In this document: piece after piece, positions 23,896 to 32,234 of the stretch
How the letters are laid out: each line of letters starts with the position of its first letter
How positions within the stretch are numbered: position 1 is the stretch's first letter
NCBI RefSeq assembly: GCF_030269305.1
Contig: NZ_BSTC01000021.1
Span: forward strand, 23,050-87,049
DNA length: 64,000 nucleotides
Source of the DNA: Kineosporia sp. NBRC 101731
GTDB lineage: Bacteria; Actinomycetota; Actinomycetes; Actinomycetales; Kineosporiaceae
Direction: 5' to 3'
Notes under the pieces: generated by a model
What the model was told of the DNA's origin: nothing
The model's database searches: none
Seen by the model: only the letters and a program-made list of their open reading frames with translations
Program-made: the position numbers and the translations under genes

Positions 23896-24417
23896 CTACG
23901 ACCGGGTGCTCACCTCTGACCAGTCCAGTGCGCCCAGGTTGACCACGACAGCTTCCTGCGTCGTGCGGGCGATCACGACCAGAGCTTCTTCTCCCGGGTC
24001 CGGGTTCTCCTCGCGGTGGGGGACCCACGGGGGCACGAACACATAGTCGCCGGGGGAGGTCTCGATACGCCGCTCCACCGGCTCGTCGCCGTCCAGGTCG
24101 GCGAACACGAACACCGGGTGCCCTGAGACCACGTAGATGGCGGTCTCGGAGGCACCGTGGTGGTGGTTGCCGGAGTTGGTCAGGGCTGGCACGTGGGTCT
24201 GGCCCATCCACAGATGCTGCGCACCCACGGTCTTGCCGCTCACGGCTTCCAGTCGCTTCATGCCGGAGGTCTGCGTGGTCTGCCCGACCAGGTTCGCGGG
24301 GGCGATCTGATGCAGGCGGGTGTGGAACGGGTCGATGCCGGGTGGCAGCAGCACACCGCTGGGAGTGCGGACCGGCTCGTTGCCGTGTTCGTCGGGGGTC
24401 AGGTGGATGGCGGGCAT
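23896..24417 (-). CDS. Cupin-domain protein
   Basis: This 173-aa single-cupin protein has a likely metal-binding motif NSGNHHHGASETAIYVVSGH (His cluster plus Glu) and a second block DYVFVPPWVPHREENPDP. Such proteins are small-molecule dioxygenases, isomerases or sensors. It lies 1 bp downstream of the LysR gene and is probably co-transcribed with it. Substrate not identifiable. Confidence 0.85.
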   Translation of the reverse strand: MPAIHLTPDEHGNEPVRTPSGVLLPPGIDPFHTRLHQIAPANLVGQTTQTSGMKRLEAVSGKTVGAQHLWMGQTHVPALTNSGNHHHGASETAIYVVSGHPVFVFADLDGDEPVERRIETSPGDYVFVPPWVPHREENPDPGEEALVVIARTTQEAVVVNLGALDWSEVSTRS

Positions 24418-24418
24418 G

Positions 24419-25327
24419 TCAGGCTCCCTGGGCGAACTCGACTTCGGCGTAGGACGATCCGCGGGTCTTCAGGCGGCCCGGCTCGGTGAGCAGCCGTCGC
24501 AGGGCCTGCGCGACAGCGGTGGACGTGTGGGAGGACAGCCCTTGTCGTGACCAGACGGCCAGCGGCAGGGGCTGGGGCGCCGGCAGGTCGTGGCGGGGGG
24601 CCAGGCCCTCGGGGGTCTGGCCCAGTGTGGCCATCAGGGCGACGCCGAGGCCGGCGCCGACCGCTGCCTGAACTCCGGCCAGCTGGATCGCCTCGGCGTT
24701 AACCATAGCCGGGATGCTGTTTTCCGCAAGGGTTTCCAGGGCCCGGGTGCGGAGGACGCAGGGCTGGTCGAACGCCACCACCGGAATCGGGGCGGGAGCC
24801 GGGGGCCGTCGCCAGGAGGGGGCGGCGTACCAGGTCAGCTTCAGGTCGCCGACCGGTGTGGCCCGCAGGTCGTCGGACGGGCCGAGCAGCAGCGCCAGGT
24901 CGACGCGGCCCTCGGTCAGGCCCTCGCGTAGCCGGGTGCCCCGGTCGAGGCGGAACCGGAACCGGTGGTCGGGCAGACTGCTCGCCAGTTGGGTGGACAG
25001 GGACGGCAGCAACTGCGCGGCCGCGTGCTCGGTGGAACCGATCACCACGGTTTCGACGGTGCGTCGCCCGAAGCCGCGCAGGGTCTCGTCGTGCAGGGCC
25101 AAGATGCGCCTGGCCTGTGACAACAGGCGTTCGCCGTCAGCGGTCAGACGGGATCCCCGGCCGTGCCGCTCGACGAGGGACCGTCCGGTGGCGCTCTCCA
25201 GCTTGCGCACGTGTTGACTCACGGCCGCCTGGCTCAGGTGCAGCGATGTGGCCGCCCGCTGGAAACCGCCGGTGTCCGCGACCGCGACGAAGCTGCGGAG
25301 AGGAGCGATGTCCAGAATCTGACTCAT
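24419..25327 (-). CDS. LysR-family transcriptional regulator
   Basis: This 302-aa regulator has an N-terminal HTH, LRSFVAVADTGGFQRAATSL then HLSQAAVSQHVRKLESATGR, and a periplasmic-binding-like effector domain (VVIGSTEHAAAQLLPSLSTQ; VDLALLLGPSDDLRATPVGD). ATG 25327 (MSQILDIAPL) is preferred over an ATG at 25378. The preferred start places a LysR-type box (GAAT-N11-ATTC) just upstream. It is divergent from the leader peptide and LLM operon at 25424 onwards, which it probably controls, as CysB/Cbl-like LysR regulators do for sulfur genes. Confidence 0.88.
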   Translation of the reverse strand: MSQILDIAPLRSFVAVADTGGFQRAATSLHLSQAAVSQHVRKLESATGRSLVERHGRGSRLTADGERLLSQARRILALHDETLRGFGRRTVETVVIGSTEHAAAQLLPSLSTQLASSLPDHRFRFRLDRGTRLREGLTEGRVDLALLLGPSDDLRATPVGDLKLTWYAAPSWRRPPAPAPIPVVAFDQPCVLRTRALETLAENSIPAMVNAEAIQLAGVQAAVGAGLGVALMATLGQTPEGLAPRHDLPAPQPLPLAVWSRQGLSSHTSTAVAQALRRLLTEPGRLKTRGSSYAEVEFAQGA

Positions 25328-25335
25328 GTCTACCA

Positions 25336-25354
25336 GAATACTAGAGAATGATTC
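25336..25354. promoter_or_regulatory. LysR-type box GAAT-N11-ATTC
   Basis: This inverted repeat has the T-N11-A spacing of LysR regulator sites and sits between the LysR gene (start 25327) and the divergent leader/LLM operon. It also contains GAATGATT, which resembles the 10185 motif. Confidence 0.5.
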
Positions 25355-25423
25355 GTTTTCGTGATGGGTGTTCATCACAAAGCATCGTTAGACAGAAATC
25401 TCCTGGTCACGCATGCTCGACCC

Positions 25424-25504
25424 ATGACCCGAACAGCCACGGTGAGCCTCACGGGCTGTCGCTGGCTCGATCACGCTCGCGGCCGGTCGGCGCTCTGTCG
25501 CTGA
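25424..25504 (+). CDS. Probable cysteine leader peptide, 26 aa
   Basis: This small ORF runs from ATG 25424 and is 26 residues long, with the C-terminal half CRWLDHARGRSALCR. The R-W-x-D-x-x-R-x-x-S-A-L-C-R spacing matches the actinobacterial sulfur leader peptides, though the usual DLLRV is changed to DHARG. Cys codons occur at positions 12 and 25, the latter next to the stop. It lies 62 bp before an LLM gene and the second Dpp-like operon. No clear ribosome site is seen. Confidence 0.6.
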   Translation: MTRTATVSLTGCRWLDHARGRSALCR

Positions 25505-25566
25505 CTCGGCTCGCCCGAGCGTCGTCCCCCACTCATTCTCCCCGTCCATGGCCGGAGGGTCTCGTC

Positions 25567-26934
25567 ATGTCCGAATCACCCCGTCGCACACTCAAACTCG
25601 GCGCCGTTCTGCTCGGCGTCGGTGGACCGGGCCAGCATCACACCTGGCTGGATCCGGAGATCCCCACCGACGCCAGCGTGGACGTGCGCTGGTACATCGC
25701 CCGGGCCCAGGAGGCCGAGGCGGCGAAGTTCGACCACGTCTTCATCGTCGACAGCCAGTTCATCACCCCCGACTCCCCGAACCACTACCTCAGCCGCCTG
25801 GAACCGCTCACCCTGCTGTCGGCCATCGCTGTGCACACCGAGCACATCGGCCTGGTCGGCACACTCACCACCTCGTACAACGAGCCCTTCAACGTGGCCC
25901 GGCGCCTGGCGTCGCTGGACCACATCAGCGGCGGGCGCGCAGGCTGGAACGTGGTCACCAGCGGTGACGCCGGAACAGCCGGGAACTACAGTCGCGACGC
26001 GCACTTCGACTACGCCACCCGCTACGGCCGGGCCCTGGAGCACGTCCGGGTCGCGCAGGGCCTGTGGGACTCGTACGAGGCCGACGCCCTGCCCCGTGAC
26101 CGGGAACGCCGGGAGTTCCTCGACCGCTCGAAACTCCATGCCCTGGACCACGTGGGTGAACACTTCCGGGTCGTCGGCCCGCTCAACCTGGAGCGCACGC
26201 CGCAGGGGCAGCCGGTGATCTTCCAGGCCGGTGACTCCGAGGAGGGGCGCGACCTGGGCGCCGAGATCGCCGACGCGATCTTCACCCACGCCCAGACCCT
26301 CGAGCAGGCCGTCGCGTTCCGCACCGAACTGCGCGAGCGCGCCGCGGCCAAGGGCCGTGACCCGCAGAACGTGCTGATCGTGCCGGGAATCCACCCGATC
26401 ATCGCCGACACCGACGAGCAGGCCCGCCGGCTGCAGGATGCGGCCCTGGGTGCCAAGAGCTTCGACAAGGCGCTCGCCGAACTCGGAAGGCCCTTCGGCT
26501 GGCATGACTTCAGTCAGTACGACCTGGACGCCCCGTTCCCCTCGGTGGCCGCGGCCGGCGCCCTGAGCTTCCGCACCCAGGCCGAGGGCATCACCCGCCG
26601 GGCCACCGAGAAGGACTGGACCCTGCGGCAGGTCGTGCAGCACCAGCTCGACGCCGGGCGCTCGCCGTTCGTCGGGTCGCCGCTCACCGTGGCGAACGAG
26701 ATCCAGCGCTGGTTCGAGGCCGGTGGCTTCGACGGCATCAACATCACCGTCAACGCCCCCGGCGACTTCGCCCGTTTCACCGACCAGGTGCTGCCCATCC
26801 TGCGTGAGCGCGGCGTCGTGCGCAGCGAGTACGCATCGACCACCCTGCGCGGCAACCTCGATCTGCCCGTGCCGGAGAACCGTTACACCGCGGCCCATAC
26901 CGATGAAGCGAAAACCGCGTCTCTCGTCCCCTGA
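25567..26934 (+). CDS. LLM-class monooxygenase, NtaA/SnaA/DszA family
   Basis: This 455-aa enzyme begins TLKLGAVLLGVGGPGQHHTW and has FDHVFIVDSQFITPDSPNHY, HISGGRAGWNVVTSGDAG, GQPVIFQAGDSEEGRDLGAE and VLPILRERGVVRSEYASTTL. ATG 25567 follows GGAGGGTCTCGTC. It is closely related to the LLM at 32231 (shared GPGQH and VDSQFITPD), and the two flank the same importer, suggesting duplication with related substrates. FMNH2 must come from a reductase elsewhere. Confidence 0.92.
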   Translation: MSESPRRTLKLGAVLLGVGGPGQHHTWLDPEIPTDASVDVRWYIARAQEAEAAKFDHVFIVDSQFITPDSPNHYLSRLEPLTLLSAIAVHTEHIGLVGTLTTSYNEPFNVARRLASLDHISGGRAGWNVVTSGDAGTAGNYSRDAHFDYATRYGRALEHVRVAQGLWDSYEADALPRDRERREFLDRSKLHALDHVGEHFRVVGPLNLERTPQGQPVIFQAGDSEEGRDLGAEIADAIFTHAQTLEQAVAFRTELRERAAAKGRDPQNVLIVPGIHPIIADTDEQARRLQDAALGAKSFDKALAELGRPFGWHDFSQYDLDAPFPSVAAAGALSFRTQAEGITRRATEKDWTLRQVVQHQLDAGRSPFVGSPLTVANEIQRWFEAGGFDGINITVNAPGDFARFTDQVLPILRERGVVRSEYASTTLRGNLDLPVPENRYTAAHTDEAKTASLVP

Positions 26935-27029
26935 CCCACTCCAGCGGCGCACTCCCGCGCCGAGGAGCCGGCCACCCCGCGAGCCGACCTGCTCGTGTGC
27001 GCCGTGGCGAGCGTCCCCCCTGCGAACTC

Positions 27030-27047
27030 GTTCGTGATCAGCGAAGG
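27030..27047 (+). repeat. Partial copy of the dispersed palindrome arm
   Basis: GTTCGTGATCAGCGAAGG shares its first 11 bases with the arms at 33545 and 53872. It lies 12 bp before the SBP gene start and contributes its ribosome-site region (GAAGGAAACC). Confidence 0.4.
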
Positions 27048-27058
27048 AAACCACTCCC

Positions 27059-28594
27059 ATGACCCCAGACTCCTCGCCCGGCCTCGGCCGGCGGTCCTTC
27101 CTCGGCGGTCTGCTCGCCGTTCCTGCGCTCGGGGCGGTGCTCGCGGCCTGCGGCGACTCCGGCTCGAGCGCCGCGGCCGGTGCCGCCACCCTGAAATGGG
27201 CGTCGTCCTACTTCCCGACCCACTGGGACCCGGTGGTGGGAGGCAGCGGCGCCCAGTTCCGGCACCTTTCGCTGGTCTACGCCTCTGTGACCCGGGTGAA
27301 CGAGAAGGGTGAGGCGGTGCCCGACCTGGCCGAGAGCTGGGACTACAACGACCAGGGTGACCAGGTCACGTTCCACTTGCGCAAGGGCCTGACCTTCAGC
27401 GACGGCACCCCGGTGAACGCGGACGCCGTGAAGAAGGCCATCGAGCGGGCCAAGACCCAGGAGGATTCCGCCCTCTTCGGTGACCTCACCTCGATCGACA
27501 AGGTCACGGCCGACGGTGACCTGGACGTGGTCGTGGACCTGACCCAGGTGGACTACCAGATCCCGCTGCTGTTCGGTGAGCGCGTGCTCCAGGTGGCCAG
27601 CCCGCAGGCCGCCGCCGACCCGAAGGCGCTCGACCAGAAGCCGATCGGGCACGGTCCTTTCGTGATCACCCAGCTCATCCCCGGCACCAAGGCCGTGCTG
27701 GAGAAGAACCCGGACTACTGGGACGCGGCGAACATCCACATCGATCGGGTGGAACTGGTCTCCGCCCCCGACGCCTCCACGGTGGTCTCGGGTCTGCAGA
27801 CCGGGGTGTACAACTTCGCCGACGTGGCCGCGGCCCAGGCGCAGGCCGCGGAGAAGGCCGGGCTCGACGTGTTCGTCCAGCCCGGTTACAACGCCTCGAA
27901 CCTCAGCCTGAACGTCAACAAGAAGCCGTTCGACGACCCGAAGGTGGTCGAGGCCGTGCGGTACGGCATTGACCGGCAGGAGTTCGTGGACAAGCTGACC
28001 TTCGGCTACGGCGCCGTCGCCACCCAGCCGTTCCCGAAGGAGTACATCGCCTACGACCCGCAGTCGGCCGACCTGTGGCCGCACGACGTGGAGAAGGCGA
28101 AAGCCGCTCTGGCCGAGTCGAAGTACTCCGGTGACGATCTCACTGTCGATCTGGTGATCCCGGCCGAGGACCCCTCGTCCGAGATCGTGCAGTCGCAGCT
28201 GGCGGCGATCGGCATCACGGTCAACATCAAGATCGACAAGAACTGGGCCACGCCGTTCTTCGCCAAGGACCTGGTGGCCTCGCTGTACGGCACCACCGGC
28301 CGCGACTCACCGCTGCAGACCCTCACCGCGCACTTCGGCCCGAACGGCCCGCTGAACCTCAGCACGCCCTACGAGCCGGACGGTTTCGAGAAGGCGGTGG
28401 CGAAGGTGCGCCAGACCCCGCTGGAAGGCGGTGACTACGAGGTCAACCTGCAGGCCGCCACCCGGGCCGGACTGGTCAGCCAGGCGCTGGTCTTCACCTA
28501 CTCCCAGCCCAGTGTCTACGCCAAGGATCCCTCGATCTCGGGGCTGCCCGCCCACCCGGGACACGTCAACTGGACGGGTGTGAAGATCTCCTAG
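27059..28594 (+). CDS. Dpp/Opp-family substrate-binding lipoprotein
   Basis: This 511-aa SBP family 5 protein has a Tat-like signal (GRRSFLGGLLAVPALGAVLA) and a lipobox Cys31. Family marks are VPDLAESWDYNDQGDQVTFH, LRKGLTFSDGTPVNADAVKK, GHGPFVITQLIPGTKAVLEK and VRYGIDRQEFVDKLTFGYGA. It is the first gene of a complete importer (27059-32234) lying between two related LLM monooxygenases. The likely ligand is the monooxygenase substrate. Confidence 0.92.
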   Translation: MTPDSSPGLGRRSFLGGLLAVPALGAVLAACGDSGSSAAAGAATLKWASSYFPTHWDPVVGGSGAQFRHLSLVYASVTRVNEKGEAVPDLAESWDYNDQGDQVTFHLRKGLTFSDGTPVNADAVKKAIERAKTQEDSALFGDLTSIDKVTADGDLDVVVDLTQVDYQIPLLFGERVLQVASPQAAADPKALDQKPIGHGPFVITQLIPGTKAVLEKNPDYWDAANIHIDRVELVSAPDASTVVSGLQTGVYNFADVAAAQAQAAEKAGLDVFVQPGYNASNLSLNVNKKPFDDPKVVEAVRYGIDRQEFVDKLTFGYGAVATQPFPKEYIAYDPQSADLWPHDVEKAKAALAESKYSGDDLTVDLVIPAEDPSSEIVQSQLAAIGITVNIKIDKNWATPFFAKDLVASLYGTTGRDSPLQTLTAHFGPNGPLNLSTPYEPDGFEKAVAKVRQTPLEGGDYEVNLQAATRAGLVSQALVFTYSQPSVYAKDPSISGLPAHPGHVNWTGVKIS

Positions 28595-28624
28595 GGGTCT
28601 CCGGCGGGAAGACAGGAGCAGCTG

Positions 28625-29644
28625 ATGACCGGAAGTACCCTTGCACCGCAGTTCATTCCCGGCGCTGGTCCGGCAGTTCGCCGGGTGCTGGGCCGGACCT
28701 TGATCACGCTGGCCCAGTCGGTCGCGATCTTCGTGCCGGTGTTCCTGGTCGCCACCTTCGTGACCTTCGCGCTGCGGGCGATCAGTGGGCTGAGCCCGGC
28801 GCGGATGCAGCTGGGCGAGCAGGCCACACCGGAGGCGATCGCCCGGATCGAGGCGGAATGGGGCCTGGACCGGCCGTTCCTGGCCCAGTACGGGACCTGG
28901 CTGACCGACATGCTGCACGGGAACCTGGGTAACAGCTGGTCCAACGGGGTCGGCGTGGCCGATCTGATCGGCATGGGGCTCGGCGTCAGCCTCTCGGTCG
29001 CGGCGCTGGCCCTGGCGATCGGTATCACCCTGGGGTTCGCGTTCGGGACCCTGGCCGCGCTGAAGCACACCACCTGGATCGACCGGGCGATCACCGCGGT
29101 GATGACGGTGATCTCGGTGATGCCTGCCTTCGTGGTCGGCATCGTGCTGGTCACCGTCTTCGCCGTGGGGTTCGGCTGGTTTCCCGCCTCCGGCTACGTA
29201 CCGCTGGAACTGGGTCTGTGGCCCTGGCTCTCGCACATCCTGCTGCCGGCGCTGGCGCTCAGCTTCGACACCGTCGCCGACGTGGCCCGGCAGCTGCGCT
29301 CGGGTCTGATCGGGGCCTACCGGGAGAACTACGTCACCGGGGCCCTGGTGCGGGGGATCAGCCCGCGGCGGATCTTCTGGCGGCACGTGCTGCGTAACGG
29401 CACGGGCCCCACGCTGGCGGTGCTCGGGCTGAAGTTCCCGGCGCTGATCGGCGGCGCGGTCGTCACCGAATGGATCTTCGGACTGCAGGGTTTCGGTCGT
29501 TTCGCCAACGACTCGGCGCAGGCCGGCGACGTGCCGGCGGTGCAGGGCGTGCTGGTCGTGTCGATCGTGCTGGTCGTCCTGTTCAACCTGATCGTCAACG
29601 TCGTTCTCGGCCGGCTCACCCCGGCCTCACAACGAGGGGTGTGA
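28625..29644 (+). CDS. ABC transporter permease, DppB-like
   Basis: This 339-aa permease has a long cytoplasmic N-terminus, then ITLAQSVAIFVPVFLVATFV. Family blocks are RIEAEWGLDRPFLAQYGTWL and the coupling loop YRENYVTGALVRGISPRRIF. GFGRFANDSAQAGDVPAVQG lies at the C-terminus. Starts after AGGAGCAGCTG. One base separates its stop from the next permease. Confidence 0.92.
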   Translation: MTGSTLAPQFIPGAGPAVRRVLGRTLITLAQSVAIFVPVFLVATFVTFALRAISGLSPARMQLGEQATPEAIARIEAEWGLDRPFLAQYGTWLTDMLHGNLGNSWSNGVGVADLIGMGLGVSLSVAALALAIGITLGFAFGTLAALKHTTWIDRAITAVMTVISVMPAFVVGIVLVTVFAVGFGWFPASGYVPLELGLWPWLSHILLPALALSFDTVADVARQLRSGLIGAYRENYVTGALVRGISPRRIFWRHVLRNGTGPTLAVLGLKFPALIGGAVVTEWIFGLQGFGRFANDSAQAGDVPAVQGVLVVSIVLVVLFNLIVNVVLGRLTPASQRGV

Positions 29645-29645
29645 C

Positions 29646-30524
29646 ATGACCCGCCGGATCTGGGCCCTCCCCACCGGGAAGGTCGCGTTCGCCATCCTGG
29701 CGCTGGTCGCGGTCCTGGCCGTGTTCGGGCCGCTGCTGGCCCCGCACGACGCGCTCGCGGGCAGCACCACCACCCTGGCCGGTCCCTCCGGAGGGCATTG
29801 GCTGGGCACCGACTACCTGGGCCGCGACGTGCTCAGCCGCCTGCTCGACGGATCGCGCACGAGCATCGTCGGGTCGCTCGAGGTGGCACTGGTGGCGCTG
29901 TTCGCCGGTGCGATCCCGGGCATGGCGTCCGTCTACCTCGGCCGGGTCTTCGAGTGGAGCGTGCTGCGCCTGACCGACACGCTGATCTCCCTGCCGTTCC
30001 TGGTCTTCGCCGTGGCCGTCACCGCCCTCCTCGGCAACGGCATCACCCAGGCGATGTTCGTGGTCGGAGTGCTGGTGTCGCCGCTGTTCTTCCGGGTCTC
30101 GCGGGCCGCGACGCTGGCCGTGGCCCGTTCACAGTACGTCGAGGCGGCGCTGATCTCCGGCGCCTCGTTCGGCCAGATCGTGCGCCGGCACGTGTGGGCC
30201 AAGGTGCTCCCGGCGATCGGCGTCGCCCTGGCCCAGACCATCGGCATCGGGTTCGTGGTGGTCTCCAGCCTGACCTTCCTGGGCGTCGGCGTGCAGCCCC
30301 CGGCCCCGACCTGGGGCGGTCTGCTGGCCTCGGACCTGGGCTACCTGAACTACCAGCCGTGGGCGCCCGTGGCGCCGGCCCTGCTGATCATGGGCACGGT
30401 GTGGGGCTGCAACCTGCTGGCCGACGCCCTGCGGGACGTCCAGACCGTGCGTGAGGTGAACCTCGTGTCTGACCCTCCATCCCTTCGTGATCATGCAAAA
30501 CCTCCCCGGGGAGGTTTTGCATGA
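29646..30524 (+). CDS. ABC transporter permease, DppC-like
   Basis: This 292-aa permease has the DppC marks GGHWLGTDYLGRDVLSRLLD and FLGVGVQPPAPTWGGLLASD. The coupling loop is YVEAALISGASFGQIVRRHV. The last 14 codons (SLRDHAKPPRGGFA) are encoded by the left and central part of a perfect palindromic repeat, so the natural C-terminus was probably altered by insertion of that repeat. The TGA within the repeat overlaps the ATG of the ATPase gene. Confidence 0.92.
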   Translation: MTRRIWALPTGKVAFAILALVAVLAVFGPLLAPHDALAGSTTTLAGPSGGHWLGTDYLGRDVLSRLLDGSRTSIVGSLEVALVALFAGAIPGMASVYLGRVFEWSVLRLTDTLISLPFLVFAVAVTALLGNGITQAMFVVGVLVSPLFFRVSRAATLAVARSQYVEAALISGASFGQIVRRHVWAKVLPAIGVALAQTIGIGFVVVSSLTFLGVGVQPPAPTWGGLLASDLGYLNYQPWAPVAPALLIMGTVWGCNLLADALRDVQTVREVNLVSDPPSLRDHAKPPRGGFA

Positions 30525-30529
30525 TCACG
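30486..30529. repeat. Perfect 44-bp palindrome, full copy of the dispersed repeat
   Basis: Two 22-bp arms (30486-30507 and 30508-30529) are exact reverse complements without a loop. The left arm begins CGTGATCATGCAAAACC and the right arm ends TTTTGCATGATCACG. The right arm holds both the stop of the permease and the ATG start of the ATPase (ATGATCACG). Related full copies are at 33545 and 53872, and half copies occur elsewhere in the window. Confidence 0.93.
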
Positions 30530-31390
30530 GACAAGAAGGTGCTGGCGCTTCAGGACGTCCGGATCTGCGGCGGTGGCCGGGAGATCGTGCACGGTGTCTC
30601 GTTCGGCCTGGAACCCGGTGGGGTGGTCGGGATCGTCGGGGAGTCGGGCAGCGGCAAGACACTCACCTGCCGTTCGGCGCTGGGCATCCTGCCACCGGGG
30701 CTGCGGCTGTCGCACGGCTCGATCTCGATCGACGGGCAGGACATCTCCGGCCTCAGCCCGCGACAGTGGACCTCCCTGCGGGGCTCGACGATCGGCGCGG
30801 TGTTCCAGGACCCGGCCTCGTACCTGAATCCCTCGCTCACCGTGGGCTCGCAGATCGCCGAGGTGCTGCGGGTCAAGGCGGGTCTGGGGCGCCGGCCGGC
30901 CAAGCAGCGGGCGCTGGAACTGCTCGCCGAGGTACATCTGAGAGACCCGCACCGGGTCTACGGCCGGTACCCGCACGAGCTGTCCGGCGGCATGCAACAG
31001 CGGGTGCTCATCGCGGCGGCCATCTCGCTACGCCCGAAGATCCTGATCGCCGACGAGGCGACCACGGCCCTGGACGTCACCGTGCAGGCCGAGATCCTCG
31101 ATCTGCTCACGGATCTGCGGGAGAGCACCGGCCTGGCCCTGGTGGTGGTGTCGCACGACCTGGCCGTGGTCGCCCAGCTCTGCGAGCAGGTGCTGGTGAT
31201 GCGGGACGGGGCGGTGGTCGAGCAGGGCCCGACCGCCGCGGTGCTGCACGACCCGCAGCACGCGTACACCCGGCTCCTGATCACCGAGCACGAGCAGTAC
31301 GGGCTGGACCGTTATCTCGACCGCGCCGACCCTCTCGCCGGCCCTGGCCCTCTCGACCGCCCCGACCTGAAGGAGCCCGCCGGTGCCTGA
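30521..31390 (+). CDS. Dpp-type ABC ATPase, DppD-like
   Basis: This 289-aa ATPase has GESGSGKT (about residue 43), LSGGMQQRVLIAAAI, ILIADEATTALDVTVQ and VVSHDLAV. Its first residues MITDKKV come from the palindromic repeat. The short C-terminus lacks the iron-sulfur-like extension of some DppD proteins and ends in a proline/aspartate-rich stretch (DRADPLAGPGPLDRPD). It overlaps the second ATPase gene by 8 bp. Confidence 0.92.
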   Translation: MITDKKVLALQDVRICGGGREIVHGVSFGLEPGGVVGIVGESGSGKTLTCRSALGILPPGLRLSHGSISIDGQDISGLSPRQWTSLRGSTIGAVFQDPASYLNPSLTVGSQIAEVLRVKAGLGRRPAKQRALELLAEVHLRDPHRVYGRYPHELSGGMQQRVLIAAAISLRPKILIADEATTALDVTVQAEILDLLTDLRESTGLALVVVSHDLAVVAQLCEQVLVMRDGAVVEQGPTAAVLHDPQHAYTRLLITEHEQYGLDRYLDRADPLAGPGPLDRPDLKEPAGA

Positions 31391-32234
31391 TGTCCCGGAG
31401 ATCGAGGACGCGGTGCTCGAGGTCTGCGACCTCGATGTCCACCACGGGGTGGGCCGGCGCCGACATCGCGCACTGTCGGGCGTCTCGCTCCAGGTACGGG
31501 CGGGGGAGACGCTCGGCCTGATCGGGGAGACCGGTTCGGGCAAGTCCACCCTGGCCCGCACGGTGCTGGGTCTGGTGCGGGCCTCGGGCGGCCGGGTCCG
31601 GATCGGCGGCGAGGACGTCACCGGGTACTCGCAGCGGCAGTGGCGGTCCTTCCGCCGGCGCGGCGTGGTGCAGTACGTGTTCCAGGACCCGCTGCGCAGC
31701 CTCGATCCGGACCTGACCGTTCAGGAGTCGCTGCTCGAACCCCTGCTGCTGCGGGGTGACCCGCGCGCGTCCGCACTGCAGGCCGTACGGGAACAGCTGG
31801 CCCGGGTGAACCTCGACGAGCACCTGCTGGCGCGCCGTCCGGCCGAGTTGTCGGGGGGCCAGCGCCAGCGGGTCGCGGTGGCCCGGGCCCTGGTCGTCGA
31901 GCCCGCGCTGATCATCCTCGACGAGCCGGTGTCCGCGCTGGACGCCGCCAACCGCGTGCAGATCCTGCAGATCATCAAGAACCTGCGTGACGCCGGCACC
32001 GCCCTGGTGTTCATCTCGCACGACCTCGGCTCGGTGGCCGGGGTCGCCGACCGGATCGCGGTGCTGTACCAGGGCGAACTGGTCGAGTCCGGTTCCACCG
32101 CCGAGGTTCTGCGGACACCACAGCACGCCTACACCCGGCTGCTGCTGGGTTCGGTGCCCACGCTGCACGCGTCGTCCGCCACCCGGGCCGAACGTCAGGC
32201 ACTACGAGCTCAGCTGAACGGAGAACCGGTATGA
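31383..32234 (+). CDS. Dpp-type ABC ATPase, DppF-like
   Basis: This 283-aa partner ATPase has [52 protein letters not shown] and [17 protein letters not shown]. The ending PQHAYTRLLLGSVP is the normal family extension. The start is GTG 31383 within the upstream gene; its stop overlaps the ATG of the LLM at 32231. Confidence 0.92.
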   Translation: MPDVPEIEDAVLEVCDLDVHHGVGRRRHRALSGVSLQVRAGETLGLIGETGSGKSTLARTVLGLVRASGGRVRIGGEDVTGYSQRQWRSFRRRGVVQYVFQDPLRSLDPDLTVQESLLEPLLLRGDPRASALQAVREQLARVNLDEHLLARRPAELSGGQRQRVAVARALVVEPALIILDEPVSALDAANRVQILQIIKNLRDAGTALVFISHDLGSVAGVADRIAVLYQGELVESGSTAEVLRTPQHAYTRLLLGSVPTLHASSATRAERQALRAQLNGEPV

